Below are positions 18,050-27,095 of a stretch of 64,000 nucleotides of DNA, piece by piece; position 1 is the stretch's first letter; every line of letters starts with the position of its first letter. The position numbers were made by a program, and so were the translations under genes. Source of the stretch: Chryseobacterium indologenes (GTDB lineage: Bacteria > Bacteroidota > Bacteroidia > Flavobacteriales > Weeksellaceae); NCBI RefSeq assembly GCF_018362995.1, contig NZ_CP074372.1, positions 1,612,001 through 1,676,000 of the forward strand, given 5' to 3'. The notes beneath the pieces are model-generated. The model made no database searches, had not been told where the DNA came from, and saw only the letters and a program-made list of their open reading frames with translations.

Positions 18050-19351
18050 ATGCAAGGCAATACAGCGTACAGAAAGAAAATAATCAGATCCAGCTATGTC
18101 AAATTAACCGGGATATCTATTATCGTTAGTATTATCTGTTGTCTTATATCTTATACTTTAAAACATTTAACAGGACAGGTACAAGAATACCTCTTTGAAC
18201 AAATTATAGCCACGGAAAACAAATTGTTAATCTTTTTACCAAGTGTAGGTATTACAACAATCTACTTCCTACGTAAATATTTCTTTCAGAACAGAAAAAA
18301 TAAAGGAATTAAAGAAATATATACTACCCTGGAAACAAGAAAAGATCATCTTCCTTTTTTTAAAATACCTTCTCATTGTGTTAATGGCTTTTTAACAGTG
18401 ATTTTCGGAGGATCTACAGGAGTAGAAGTATCAACAGTAGTTGCCACCGCAACAGTTGGTAATCAGGCCTACAAACATTTGCATAGTGCTTGGGCCTACA
18501 AGACGGAACTGATATGTGCAGGTATTATAGCGGGTGTAACCGTACTCTTTGGAAGTGCGCTGGGCGGTTTTTTATTTGCATTTGAAGTTATTGCACGTAA
18601 ATACAATAAAACCTTACTGATCAGTGGAATTAGTTCGATGATTGTAGCTCATCTATTTGTACATTTTTATGACTCAAATCCACTATTTACATTTAAGGTA
18701 CAGGACTGGCGTTGGCAATCCATACCTTTTGCTATGATACTAAGTTTAATCGGAGGTATATTTGCGCTTTATTTTACGAAAATTGTCATCTACGCAAAAA
18801 CATTTTTTGGTGGGATTAACAACAATTTCATCCGTGTAAATTTAGGTGCTATAACTGTTGGGGTATTTATCTTTTTTCTTCCGGCTTTATATGGTGATAG
18901 TTATCACGGACTTGGTAAAATCCTCGAATGTAGTTCGTACGACATCGTTAATCTCGCATATTTAATTCCTCTGGTTTTGCTTATCTTCATAAAGCCATTG
19001 GCGGCTTCCCTCACTCTCGGTGCAGGCGGTGACGGCGGTGTATTTGCCCCTAGTATTGTTACAGGAGCGTTTTTAGGGGTATTTTTTGCCCAATTCTGCA
19101 ACCATTATTTAGGTACCAATCTTGTGATTATTAATTTTGCGTTATTTGGAGCAGCTGCCATGCTTTCCGCAGCTATTCACGCCCCTCTTACTGCCATGTT
19201 TATTATTTCCAGTATAGTACCGTCTGGATATCTATTGCTGTTTCCTTTGTTCATCAGTAGTGTTATTTCTAAAATTCTGGCAAAGAAAATCTATCCTTAC
19301 AATGTGTATACTTACAAAGAATTTTCAAGCAGCCGGAACGTAATAAATTGA
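18050..19351 (+). CDS. ClC-type chloride channel/antiporter
   Basis: 433 residues with about ten membrane helices and three regions equivalent to the ClC selectivity motifs. The external-glutamate motif reads STGVEVST, with Glu126 in the gating position. The third is GGDGGVFAPSIV. The first motif, normally GSGIP, reads NKGIK, so the central serine is missing. ClC proteins move chloride, often in exchange for protons. There are no C-terminal CBS domains. It is a single-gene unit ending at the hairpin at 19577-19614. Anion specificity cannot be read from the sequence. Confidence 0.88.
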   Translation: MQGNTAYRKKIIRSSYVKLTGISIIVSIICCLISYTLKHLTGQVQEYLFEQIIATENKLLIFLPSVGITTIYFLRKYFFQNRKNKGIKEIYTTLETRKDHLPFFKIPSHCVNGFLTVIFGGSTGVEVSTVVATATVGNQAYKHLHSAWAYKTELICAGIIAGVTVLFGSALGGFLFAFEVIARKYNKTLLISGISSMIVAHLFVHFYDSNPLFTFKVQDWRWQSIPFAMILSLIGGIFALYFTKIVIYAKTFFGGINNNFIRVNLGAITVGVFIFFLPALYGDSYHGLGKILECSSYDIVNLAYLIPLVLLIFIKPLAASLTLGAGGDGGVFAPSIVTGAFLGVFFAQFCNHYLGTNLVIINFALFGAAAMLSAAIHAPLTAMFIISSIVPSGYLLLFPLFISSVISKILAKKIYPYNVYTYKEFSSSRNVIN

Positions 19352-19506
19352 TTAAAAGTACCGTACGATATTTAAATACAACAATCATATCAATAACATC
19401 TTCTTTGTTTATATTGGATTATTACATTTACTAAAAAATTAATTTGCAAAAACTCTACAACTACAAGTGATTAAATATTAAAATCGGGGTTACTAATTCC
19501 TTTTTG

Positions 19507-19569
19507 ATTTGGCTCAAACGAAGTAAATCATCGATAAAAGTGTTTGAAGATACGCTCGTCTTGGTCACA
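19507..19569 (-). repeat. Recombinase-tail/tRNA-end scar, copy 1
   Basis: About 63 bp shared with 28680-28760, 31753-31798 and 63044-63113. On the minus strand it reads TSVSSNTFIDDLLRLSQIKK, close to the C-terminus of the recombinase remnant at 28.7 kb. Its right end GGTCACA equals the 3' end of the tRNA-Arg acceptor region, and a hairpin follows directly. Confidence 0.7.
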
Positions 19570-19576
19570 CACATCC

Positions 19577-19614
19577 AAATGGCGCCACTTTAAGACAAGT
19601 GGCGCCATTTATTT
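19577..19614 (+). terminator. Terminator after the ClC gene, part of scar copy 1
   Basis: A perfect 14-bp stem (19577-19590 with 19597-19610), loop TAAGAC, then ATTTT. The loop and stem base are nearly the same as at 55.83 and 63.12 kb. Confidence 0.85.
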
Positions 19615-19711
19615 TAAGATTATAAATTCATTGATAAATCACTTTTTTCCTCAAAAGATTTAGTGATAAAGAATATTTTATTTCAAATCTGATTAATTTT
19701 AATTCAATCTA

Positions 19712-20470
19712 CTATATTCGATATCCTCCAGAAACTTCTATTCGCTGTGCGTTAATCCATTTTGAATCATCAGAGCATAAAAATGCTATAACACTTCCAA
19801 TATCATCCGGCAGACCAACTCTTCCCAAAGCTGTTTCAGCAGTTAAGTAGTTATTGACATCTGAAATATCACGAACGGCACCGCCATCAAAATCAGTCTC
19901 GATTGCACCCGGAGCAAGGGCATTGACTCTAATTTTTCTGCTTCCCAATTCTAAAGCCTGATATCTTGATAAAGATTCTATTGCAGCTTTCATAGCACCA
20001 TATGCCGAGTAGCCGGGAGATGAGAATCTTGCTAAACCTGACGACACATTAACGATACTGCTTCCATCATTTAATAATGGTAAAAGTTTTTGAGTTATAA
20101 AATAAGGCCCTTTAAAATGAATATTTGTCATTAAATCTACGATATCTTCAGTTGTTAGGTCGAAAGGTTTATTGATACCAATTCCTGCATTGTTTACTAA
20201 TGCATCCAACTTTGCAGAAGGATATTGAGTATCTAAAATATTCCTTACTTCATTTACAAATTGATCAAAACCATCTGTTGTTGAGATATCAAGGGATAAC
20301 GCAAATGCTTTTTGTCCGACAGCTTCAATTTCTAAGACCACCTGATCTGCAAATTCTTTTTTTGTTTGATAGGTTAAAATGATATCAAAGCCTTTTTTAG
20401 CTAATTGTATAGCTGAATCTTTACCTAATCCACGGCTTGCGCCTGTAACTAATGCGATTTTATTTGCCAT
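19712..20470 (-). CDS. Classical SDR oxidoreductase
   Basis: 252 residues. Cofactor loop TGASRGLGKD near the N-terminus, NNAG (in DALVNNAGIG), catalytic Ser in NVSSGLARFSS and YGAMK as the Tyr/Lys pair, then APGAIETDF and a C-terminal ISVSGG-like EVSGGYRI. It reduces or oxidises a carbonyl/alcohol with NAD(P)(H); the substrate is unknown. It is the last gene of a leftward run: LLM monooxygenase, 54-residue peptide, this SDR (gaps 59 and 39 bp). Confidence 0.88.
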   Translation of the reverse strand: MANKIALVTGASRGLGKDSAIQLAKKGFDIILTYQTKKEFADQVVLEIEAVGQKAFALSLDISTTDGFDQFVNEVRNILDTQYPSAKLDALVNNAGIGINKPFDLTTEDIVDLMTNIHFKGPYFITQKLLPLLNDGSSIVNVSSGLARFSSPGYSAYGAMKAAIESLSRYQALELGSRKIRVNALAPGAIETDFDGGAVRDISDVNNYLTAETALGRVGLPDDIGSVIAFLCSDDSKWINAQRIEVSGGYRI

Positions 20471-20509
20471 TTTTTTTGTTTTTTGTTTTTTGTTTTAAAA
20501 TTATTTTTT

Positions 20510-20674
20510 TTATTCTTGTAGAGTGAACCTCTTATTTCCGATTGCAATTGCAGTATTGATTCTAAGATTCCAACTTCTACCAATCCTTTCCATTGCAAAC
20601 CAAACATTATCCAAAAGACTTTCGTCTTCGAAGACGATTACATAATTGGTTTGCTTTTCTTTGATATCTGACAT
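20510..20674 (-). CDS. Small 54-residue protein between LLM and SDR genes
   Basis: An ATG at 20674-20672 opens a 54-codon frame ending with TAA at 20512-20510. The product begins MSDIKEKQTNYVIVFEDE, continues with LLDNVWFAMERIGRSWNLR and ends KRFTLQE. It contains no signal peptide or membrane segment. It sits squarely between two same-strand genes with short gaps, and its codons look normal for the region. I do not recognise the family; it could be a truncated piece of a larger protein. Confidence 0.5.
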   Translation of the reverse strand: MSDIKEKQTNYVIVFEDESLLDNVWFAMERIGRSWNLRINTAIAIGNKRFTLQE

Positions 20675-20733
20675 AAGAATTGAGTCGTTAAATATTTTTT
20701 TATCGTTGGAGCATTCATCCTGTAATAGAGTTC

Positions 20734-22050
20734 CTAAACACGAGGATCTACTCCGTATTGATCTGGTATTCCCAGATTTTCCCTCAGGGTCTTTCCTTCA
20801 TAGTCCTGATGAAACAATCCCCGTTGTTGCAATATTGGGACAACCTCATTAACAAATGCATCGATTCCGTCAAAATTTACATCTGGTGAAATCCAGAATC
20901 CGTCAGCAGCGCCTGCTTCGAACCATCTCTGCATATGGTCTGCTGCCTCAATGCCCGGACCAGCAATGACAGGATGATAATCTATCACACCATGAGCAAT
21001 AATGTCACGCAGGCTCCAACCCTCTTTTGCAATTTTAAGGGCATGAGATGATCTGGGATCATAAGGAGATGGACGGGCTGCATTTAATAAAGTCTGAGAC
21101 AACGGAGAATCCAGGTCTTTATCGTTCAGTGGTATTCCAAGCATCTGCTGGAGATATGAAACTCTTTGAGGAAAGAGGTGCTGTGTCAAAATGATTCTCC
21201 TATCTAAACCTTCACGCCTGTTCCCTGCTATTGAGGTCATAAGCCCTGCAATATATTTTATCTCGTCAGGATTTCTCCCATGACGCTCTGCTGATTCCCT
21301 GAATGCATTACGTTGTGCACGTGCATCTTCAATAGTAAAAGCTGCACCAATTACAACGTTTGCAAATCGACCGGCAAGTTCGTGTGCATTAGGACTTCCA
21401 CCGGCGTGAAATATCACCGGTTGTCCCTGTTCGGAAGGTGGAATATACAGCGGACCCCTTGACCCTACAAATTTGCCTTGAAGATTGATGGGCACAATCT
21501 GATCTTTATCTGCAAAATATCCGGTTTTCTGATCGTGTATCCACGCATCCTTACCCCAGCTGCCCCACAGTGCCTGTATCAATTGTATTGACTCGTGTGC
21601 ACGACCATAACGCTCTGCACTGGTAGGTATTATTTTTCCGTAATTAGCTGCGACATCATTGCCGCTTGATGTAATGGCGTTCCAGCCTGCTCTACCATGA
21701 CTCATGATGTCAAGTGCTTTGTATTGCCTTGCCAAATTAAAAGGCTCGTTAAAAGTAGTAGACCCGGTTGCAACAAGTCCAATATATTCTGTTTCTCTGG
21801 CAACTGCAGCCAACGTCATCATGACATCAAGGTTAAAGTTTGGAGCTTCGCTTTCTATATCTGCCATGATAGCGCCCGGACCATCGGGTAAAAATATAAA
21901 CTGGAACTTTCCCCGCTCAGCCGCTTGGGCTTGCTGAACCCTCGCATCATAACTGGTATAACTTTGAGGATTAACTCCAGAAAATCTCCATGCTCCCGGT
22001 GAAGAGCCGTATCCGTTTCCTAAATGTAATCCTATTAACATTTTTTTCAT
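20734..22050 (-). CDS. LLM-class flavin-dependent monooxygenase (NtaA/SnaA/DszA type)
   Basis: 438 residues. It belongs to the large luciferase-like group of two-component monooxygenases: GLHLGNGYGSSPGAWR near the N-terminus, AQAAERGKFQFIFLPDG, VATGSTTFNEPFNLARQYK, SHGRAGWNAITSS and QGQPVIFHAGGSPNAHELAG. Such enzymes take reduced FMN from a separate reductase to oxidise chelators, sulfur compounds or similar small molecules. No flavin reductase gene of the usual type is adjacent. It heads the unit that includes the 54-residue peptide and an SDR. Confidence 0.88.
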   Translation of the reverse strand: MKKMLIGLHLGNGYGSSPGAWRFSGVNPQSYTSYDARVQQAQAAERGKFQFIFLPDGPGAIMADIESEAPNFNLDVMMTLAAVARETEYIGLVATGSTTFNEPFNLARQYKALDIMSHGRAGWNAITSSGNDVAANYGKIIPTSAERYGRAHESIQLIQALWGSWGKDAWIHDQKTGYFADKDQIVPINLQGKFVGSRGPLYIPPSEQGQPVIFHAGGSPNAHELAGRFANVVIGAAFTIEDARAQRNAFRESAERHGRNPDEIKYIAGLMTSIAGNRREGLDRRIILTQHLFPQRVSYLQQMLGIPLNDKDLDSPLSQTLLNAARPSPYDPRSSHALKIAKEGWSLRDIIAHGVIDYHPVIAGPGIEAADHMQRWFEAGAADGFWISPDVNFDGIDAFVNEVVPILQQRGLFHQDYEGKTLRENLGIPDQYGVDPRV

Positions 22051-22263
22051 ATTATAAAAATTTGTTCACTCTTCTTAAATAATTTAAATCACCATTGTTT
22101 CTAACCTGCACGAAGAACTCCAATTTCTAAAATTTAATGTGCTTGAATTAATTTTCATTTATTATACATTTCAGAATTTACTGTACCAGCAACCCTACCC
22201 TATAAAGCAATACCTTGTAATAAATTGTTTAAGGGTTATCTCTGTTTTGAAGAATTTTCTGTT

Positions 22264-23160
22264 TTAATTTAGAAGACTTCCTCTGAATTTTCTAGGCGTA
22301 ATTCCGACCTCCTTTCTAAAAAGACGTGAAAAATAGGTGGTATTTTCAAAACCCAGATGGTGAGAGATTTCTGATATGTTCAACTCTCCTTCGGTTAATA
22401 AATTTTTCGCTTCGCCAATCAAAAAAAGATGAATAAGCTCCAGGGCTGTTTTACCCGTCTCTTCTTTTAGCAAATCGGTCAAATACCGTGACGATATGTT
22501 CAATTTTTCCGCCATCAGTGCTACCGTTGGCAATCCAATATCCTTAATTTTTCTTTCTTCAAAATTCGCAACAAGCAATGAATTGAACTTTGTTACCATT
22601 GAGCCCGTCAGCGGCTTTCTGTTGATAAACTGTCTCTTATAGAAGCGTTGCGAATATTTCAGTAAAGAATCCAGATGGCTTATAATAATTGATTTGCTTA
22701 GCTCGTCGGTATTATTATTATATTCTTTTTCGATGTTGAAATATAAATTCCAGATGATATCTTCTTCAGAAGGTGAAAGATGCAAAGCTTCATTCACTTC
22801 ATAATCGAAATAGCTGTATTTCTTAATTTCTTTGTAAAGTGCTGTTCCAGGTAGATAATCTTCATGAATAATAATTAAAAAACCCTTTTCCTCCAGCATC
22901 ACATTTTGGAATGCCACTTTCTGCTGTGGTTTTATGAATGACAAGGAACCCAGGTCGTGATCATATTTAGTTTTGCCATATGACATACTACCAGATTTCA
23001 ATTTTTTAAATCCAATGATATAAAATCCGGAAGAAAATTCAAGCTTATTATTCCCCTTGCACATATCCTGTTCCCCAAAAACCACACTAAAAAGAGGGTT
23101 TTCTGGTGGCTTAATGCCAAAAGCCGTATGAAGGTCGCTGATTTTCGTAAAATGTTCCAT
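22264..23160 (-). CDS. AraC-family transcriptional regulator
   Basis: 298 residues. The N-terminal sensor domain is cupin-like (FSSGFYIIGFKKLKSGSMSY). The C-terminal DNA-binding region has NISEISHHLGFENTTYFSRL followed by FRKEVGITPRKFRGS, the AraC signature. The 213 bp downstream of it hold the LLM gene's promoter region. It may regulate the LLM-SDR unit downstream or the SDR upstream; no operator was identified. Confidence 0.86.
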   Translation of the reverse strand: MEHFTKISDLHTAFGIKPPENPLFSVVFGEQDMCKGNNKLEFSSGFYIIGFKKLKSGSMSYGKTKYDHDLGSLSFIKPQQKVAFQNVMLEEKGFLIIIHEDYLPGTALYKEIKKYSYFDYEVNEALHLSPSEEDIIWNLYFNIEKEYNNNTDELSKSIIISHLDSLLKYSQRFYKRQFINRKPLTGSMVTKFNSLLVANFEERKIKDIGLPTVALMAEKLNISSRYLTDLLKEETGKTALELIHLFLIGEAKNLLTEGELNISEISHHLGFENTTYFSRLFRKEVGITPRKFRGSLLN

Positions 23161-23224
23161 CTTTTTTATGAGATATTAAAAACAGATTTCTGAAAAGTCA
23201 GATTCTGCTCATATTAAATTTCAA

Positions 23225-24043
23225 TTAACCGTGTGCTGCCACAGAAACATCTTCCCAGGATTCCCAGGTTTTAAGACGTTCCGAATAGATGTGTTTCACC
23301 CAAGAGAAAGTATTTTTGCCCAAAAGCAGTCTTAACGGTGGATTATCAGAATCTACCAGGCTCAGGATAGCAGTAGCGGTAGCCATTGGATTACCAGAAT
23401 CCTGATCTTCTGCGTGCTCATAAAAATCTTTTCTTATAGCATCATAATCAGAAACTATTGAACTCAGCGCCAGAGAATTATTTCCGAAGAAATCTGTGGA
23501 GAATCCGCCCGGTTCTACAATGGTCACTTTTATGCCGAAACCGCTCACTTCGCTTGCCAGGGTTTCGGTAAGACCTTCCACTGCAAATTTTGTAGCACTG
23601 TAAAGTCCCATCAATGGAACTGTGTTCAGTCCCAAAGCACTTGAAAGCTGAATGATCTGACCCGATTTTTGCTCACGTATCACAGGTAATATTGCCTGAA
23701 CCATCCACAATGACCCCAATACATTAGTTTCAAACTGAGCCCTGACATCTGATTCGCTAAGCTCTTCGACAGCTCCTACATGTCCGAACCCTGCATTATT
23801 GATTAAAACATCGATTCTTCCAAAGTGACCTACTGCATTTTCAACTGCTTCAAAACTTCCTATTCTGTCTCTAACATCATGCTTAACAACCAAGAGCGTT
23901 GATGAAAATTCCTGCTTTAAATCTGCTAACGATTCAGGAGTACGAACAGCAGCAACTACATTATCGCCACGTCGTAAAAATGCTTCCGTCCAAATTCTTC
24001 CGAATCCTCGGGATGCTCCTGTTATAAAAATTGTTTTTGCCAT
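23225..24043 (-). CDS. Classical SDR oxidoreductase
   Basis: 272 residues. TGASRGFGRI cofactor loop, NNAG in VLINNAGFGHVG, SSALG with the catalytic serine and YSATK as the Tyr/Lys pair, followed by VEPGGFSTDF. The layout matches the SDR subgroup near 'oxidoreductase, short-chain, SDR family' with a C-terminal substrate lid (HAEDQDSGNPMATATAIL). It lies 64 bp upstream of the AraC gene in the same direction. Confidence 0.88.
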   Translation of the reverse strand: MAKTIFITGASRGFGRIWTEAFLRRGDNVVAAVRTPESLADLKQEFSSTLLVVKHDVRDRIGSFEAVENAVGHFGRIDVLINNAGFGHVGAVEELSESDVRAQFETNVLGSLWMVQAILPVIREQKSGQIIQLSSALGLNTVPLMGLYSATKFAVEGLTETLASEVSGFGIKVTIVEPGGFSTDFFGNNSLALSSIVSDYDAIRKDFYEHAEDQDSGNPMATATAILSLVDSDNPPLRLLLGKNTFSWVKHIYSERLKTWESWEDVSVAAHG

Positions 24044-24229
24044 TAGATTATTTTAAATATTTGACATGACAAAGTTCCTTCAAATAACACCTTCGAAAAT
24101 GATACAAAAGTGGGTAATTATGAAACGTTTTAACGAAAAGTACAGTGTAAAACTTTAATCTATTGATAAGATACAAACTGGAAATCTTTTCAATACTCAT
24201 TAGCACATTTCAGTTCAATTGAGCACTTA

Positions 24230-24985
24230 TTATTTTGTCTTTGGATTTTTTTCAAACAATGCTCTGTTAAATTTTACAACATCAGGATGAGAAGGATAGC
24301 TAGACATTGCTGAAAGTTCAGCGATCGCTTGATCTCTTTTAACAGGCGCTTCTTCTTTCACTGCATCCTTCAAAGCTTGTTTTAATTCTTCTGCTTCCAA
24401 TTCCGTGCAGTAGGCTGGTGTCCCCGGTTGATGTCTCCATGATTCTGAAAGACTACCTGAATCAACAACATCATAACCGGCATCATTAACTAATCCTGCT
24501 ATAACTTTTTTAGCGTCGTCATTGTCTCCGGCTACTGCCATTGCAATTCTGTTTTCTGCATCAGGATTTTTCCCACCGCTGATAAGTGTTTCTGCCAATA
24601 AGTTGTTGAAAGCTTTGATCACGGGTCTGCCTAATTGCTCGGATACCCATACACTTTCCACTTTACCGTTTTTTATTTCTTCAATATCAGCATCACGGAA
24701 CGGATAATAATTGGAAGTATCGACTACAATTACATTTTCCGGAACTTCAGCAAAAAGATTTTTAGGTAAAGTTGGGATGGCAATCGTTGGCAAAGACAAA
24801 ATGATAACATCGACATCCTTTACAACATCTTTCTGATTCGCAGGCGATACACCCAACTCTTTAGCACGGGCATTTAATTTTTCTGCGTCATCTGAATTAT
24901 TGATTTTTACAGTATGACCAGCTTCAGCCATTTTTTTTGCAATGGTACCACCTATAGCACCGGTACCTATTATCCCTATTTTCAT
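24230..24985 (-). CDS. F420-reductase-like NADP-binding oxidoreductase, copy A
   Basis: 251 residues starting MKIGIIGTGAIGGTIAKKMA, the nucleotide-binding loop of the F420-dependent NADP reductase/pyrroline-carboxylate reductase-like fold. It continues with DVIILSLPTIAIP, VVDTSNYYPFRD, VIKAFNNLLAETL and the conserved SWRHQPGTPAYCTEL. Flavobacteria do not make F420, so the cofactor partner is probably NADPH with an unknown substrate. It is a tandem paralogue of the next gene (gap 26 bp) with the same motif order. Confidence 0.75.
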   Translation of the reverse strand: MKIGIIGTGAIGGTIAKKMAEAGHTVKINNSDDAEKLNARAKELGVSPANQKDVVKDVDVIILSLPTIAIPTLPKNLFAEVPENVIVVDTSNYYPFRDADIEEIKNGKVESVWVSEQLGRPVIKAFNNLLAETLISGGKNPDAENRIAMAVAGDNDDAKKVIAGLVNDAGYDVVDSGSLSESWRHQPGTPAYCTELEAEELKQALKDAVKEEAPVKRDQAIAELSAMSSYPSHPDVVKFNRALFEKNPKTK

Positions 24986-25011
24986 ATTTAAATTATTAAA
25001 AATTATTGTTA

Positions 25012-25815
25012 TTAAAGTTTATTTCCATTGACTCTTGGCGGTAAACCGTTGATTGAACGATTGATATCTACTGCATGATCTACAAATCCTTCCGGGTATT
25101 GTCCTGAAACCAGAATATCAAAAAATTCCTGACCAAGATCTTTCATCGTCTCAAAAGACAGGGTTTGCTTATCTACCAGGGTTTCCCTGATTGCAGATTC
25201 TCTTGCATCCTTAAGTTCATTCAGTGAAAGATCTGTACAATATGCTGGTCCGCAAGCTTGTTGTCTCCAGGAATCTTCAAGTGGTCCAGAATCAAGTGCA
25301 TCAAATCCTACATCATCTACCAATCCCATCACTACATCTATTTCTTTCTGAACGTCTCCCGAAACGGCTACAGCAATTCTACCATCGCTATTTTTGGGTT
25401 TTCCTTCCGCCAATAGACTGTAAGCTCCGATATTACTGAAAGCTTTTACTACAGTTCTACCTAATTGTTGCTGTACCCAAACACTGTTGACCATTCCATT
25501 TTCAATAGCATCAATGCGTCCATCACGATGAGGCCAGTAATTAGTTGTTTCTACAACTACAACGCTATCATCTAATTTAGACTTTAAGGTTTGTGCTAAT
25601 TCCGGAATTCTTAATAATGGGATCGCTAAAATTAAAACATCTATATCAGTAGAAACATCCTCTACATCAACCGCTTTGGCGCCAGCATTATTTGCTATCT
25701 GTCGTATTTCATTTACACCTTTGGCATCAGCCAAAGAAACCGTATGTCCAGAATCACTGAATTTTTTCGCCAATGTTTTGCCGATCAGTCCGGCCCCTAT
25801 TACTCCTATTTTCAT
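25012..25815 (-). CDS. F420-reductase-like NADP-binding oxidoreductase, copy B
   Basis: 267 residues: MKIGVIGAGLIGKTLAKKFS, DVLILAIPLLRIPEL, VVETTNYWPHRDGRID, VVKAFSNIGAYSL, then DSWRQQACGPAYCTDLS. Every conserved block of copy A is present in the same order, so the pair arose by duplication. It lies between copy A and an SDR (gaps 26 and 20 bp), and the three genes should form one leftward transcript starting in the 26.6-27.1 kb control region. Confidence 0.75.
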   Translation of the reverse strand: MKIGVIGAGLIGKTLAKKFSDSGHTVSLADAKGVNEIRQIANNAGAKAVDVEDVSTDIDVLILAIPLLRIPELAQTLKSKLDDSVVVVETTNYWPHRDGRIDAIENGMVNSVWVQQQLGRTVVKAFSNIGAYSLLAEGKPKNSDGRIAVAVSGDVQKEIDVVMGLVDDVGFDALDSGPLEDSWRQQACGPAYCTDLSLNELKDARESAIRETLVDKQTLSFETMKDLGQEFFDILVSGQYPEGFVDHAVDINRSINGLPPRVNGNKL

Positions 25816-25835
25816 TACGTTATATTTATTAAATT

Positions 25836-26579
25836 TTACTTTGCCGTCATACCACCATCTACTTTATACTCAGCAGCGGTCAGGTATGATGCCTCATCTG
25901 ATGCTAGAAATAATGAAACGAAAGCCACTTCAAGAGGTGTAGCTAATCTTCCCAGTGGAGTTGGTTCTAAAATTTTGGGATCGTCAAATAATTTAGGATC
26001 TACGATGCCGGTTTTAACGCCTCCCGGATGTACCGAATTTACTCTGATATTGCGGGTAGCATATTCCAATGCGGCCATCTTTGTCAGACCTGTAACGGCA
26101 AATTTGCTTCCCACATAAGCAGCATTTGGAGATCCAGGTGCTACCTGTAATCCTGAAACTGATGAAATGTTGACAATCGAACCTTGACCTGCCTTAAGCA
26201 TCGAAGGTATCACTGACTTCATTCCTAAAAACACACCATCACTATTGACGGACATCACTTTTTTGTATTCAGCGAAATCAAGATCCGCAACATTACCAAA
26301 TTTGCCTGCAATACCTGCGTTATTGACCAAAACAGTAATGTTACCAAATTGCTTTTCAGCAGTTTCCACTACTTCTCTCCATTGATCCTCGCTGGTAACA
26401 TCGTGTTTTATAAAAATAGCATCCTCTCCTAAAGATTCTGCCAAAGCAGAGCCTTCATCTTCCAGAACATCAGTAATGACCACTTTCGCTCCGTGCTCAA
26501 CAAACAATTTTGCGTGAGCCTCGCCCATTCCTCTTGCGCCACCTGTGATGATTGCAACTTTACCTTCTAATCTTTTCAT
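25836..26579 (-). CDS. Classical SDR oxidoreductase
   Basis: 247 residues, the standard length. TGGARGMGEA cofactor loop, NNAGIAG, ISSVSG with the catalytic serine, YVGSK as the Tyr/Lys pair, HPGGVKTGIV and a C-terminal AEYKVDGGMTAK. Resembles the 3-oxoacyl reductase/cyclopentanol dehydrogenase type. First gene of the leftward unit that includes the two F420-reductase-like genes, and divergent from the LLM gene at 27.1 kb. Confidence 0.88.
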   Translation of the reverse strand: MKRLEGKVAIITGGARGMGEAHAKLFVEHGAKVVITDVLEDEGSALAESLGEDAIFIKHDVTSEDQWREVVETAEKQFGNITVLVNNAGIAGKFGNVADLDFAEYKKVMSVNSDGVFLGMKSVIPSMLKAGQGSIVNISSVSGLQVAPGSPNAAYVGSKFAVTGLTKMAALEYATRNIRVNSVHPGGVKTGIVDPKLFDDPKILEPTPLGRLATPLEVAFVSLFLASDEASYLTAAEYKVDGGMTAK

Positions 26580-27095
26580 TTTAAAAATTTTAATTGAATT
26601 AGTATTATCTCTACATCACTTTTCGATCAAATTTTTTAATCGGTGTTTTGTAGAACTCTGTAATTGATGATGCAAAGTTAGAGAGATTTTACTATCAATT
26701 GTATAGTCCTTTCCTAAAGGAAAGTGTATTTTTTAAATCATTGGTAGCAGAAATATTAAAGTATAAACTTTGGAATTACATCACTTTCTTTTAGGAAACT
26801 ACTATCTTATAGTTAGTATTTTTTATGTAATTTTGTGAGGTGTAAAGTGTGCGGTAAACACTTTATATTAGGATAAAACATTTAGGTAAAACATGGGAAC
26901 TGTTGATACTTAGTTCAGACCGTATTTTTTAAACTAACAGATTAATAGGTATTTCACAAATCCTTTGTATTTTACTTTCTGCTTGTTAATTGCTATCATA
27001 AATGAAGTTACATCTATTAATTTTGCATTGATTTATTGGTTAATAGGTTATTGCAAACGATTAAATATTATTAATAAAATCAAAATTCCAAAATA
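26580..27095. other. 516-bp divergent control region
   Basis: No gene seen. It separates an SDR operon (left) from an LLM-HxlR operon (right). The left half contains the nested inverted repeats listed separately at 26691-26813. The right half is AT-rich with no further motif that I can support. Confidence 0.55.
26691..26813. promoter_or_regulatory. Two mirrored operator-like blocks
   Basis: Block A has ACTAT...ATAGT (26691-26707); block B, TTTCCTAAAGGAAAGTG, is at 26710-26726. On the other side B' (26782-26798) is the reverse complement of B with one mismatch, and A' is ACTAT-CTT-ATAGT at 26801-26813. So A-B and B'-A' face each other across 55 bp. A/A' look like HxlR-type dyads; an HxlR gene lies in the rightward operon. 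Confidence 0.6.

Larger units (their letters stand above)
19352..19711. other. 360-bp intergenic region containing an integration scar
   Basis: It holds the repeat and terminator listed separately. The remainder is AT-rich and has no gene. The minus-strand frame across the repeat ends at a TAG near 19461. Confidence 0.5.

Noticed and set aside
19507..19569. Scar repeat as a conserved non-coding RNA
   Set aside because: It can form ATTTGG/CCAAAT and AGTGT/ACGCT hairpins, and a terminator follows, so an RNA was considered. Differences between copies fit codon positions of a minus-strand peptide better than compensated pairs, so an integration scar is preferred; an RNA role is not excluded.
25744..26118. 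124-codon rightward open frame
   Set aside because: Antisense to the SDR and F420-reductase-like genes and spans their junction; no motif.
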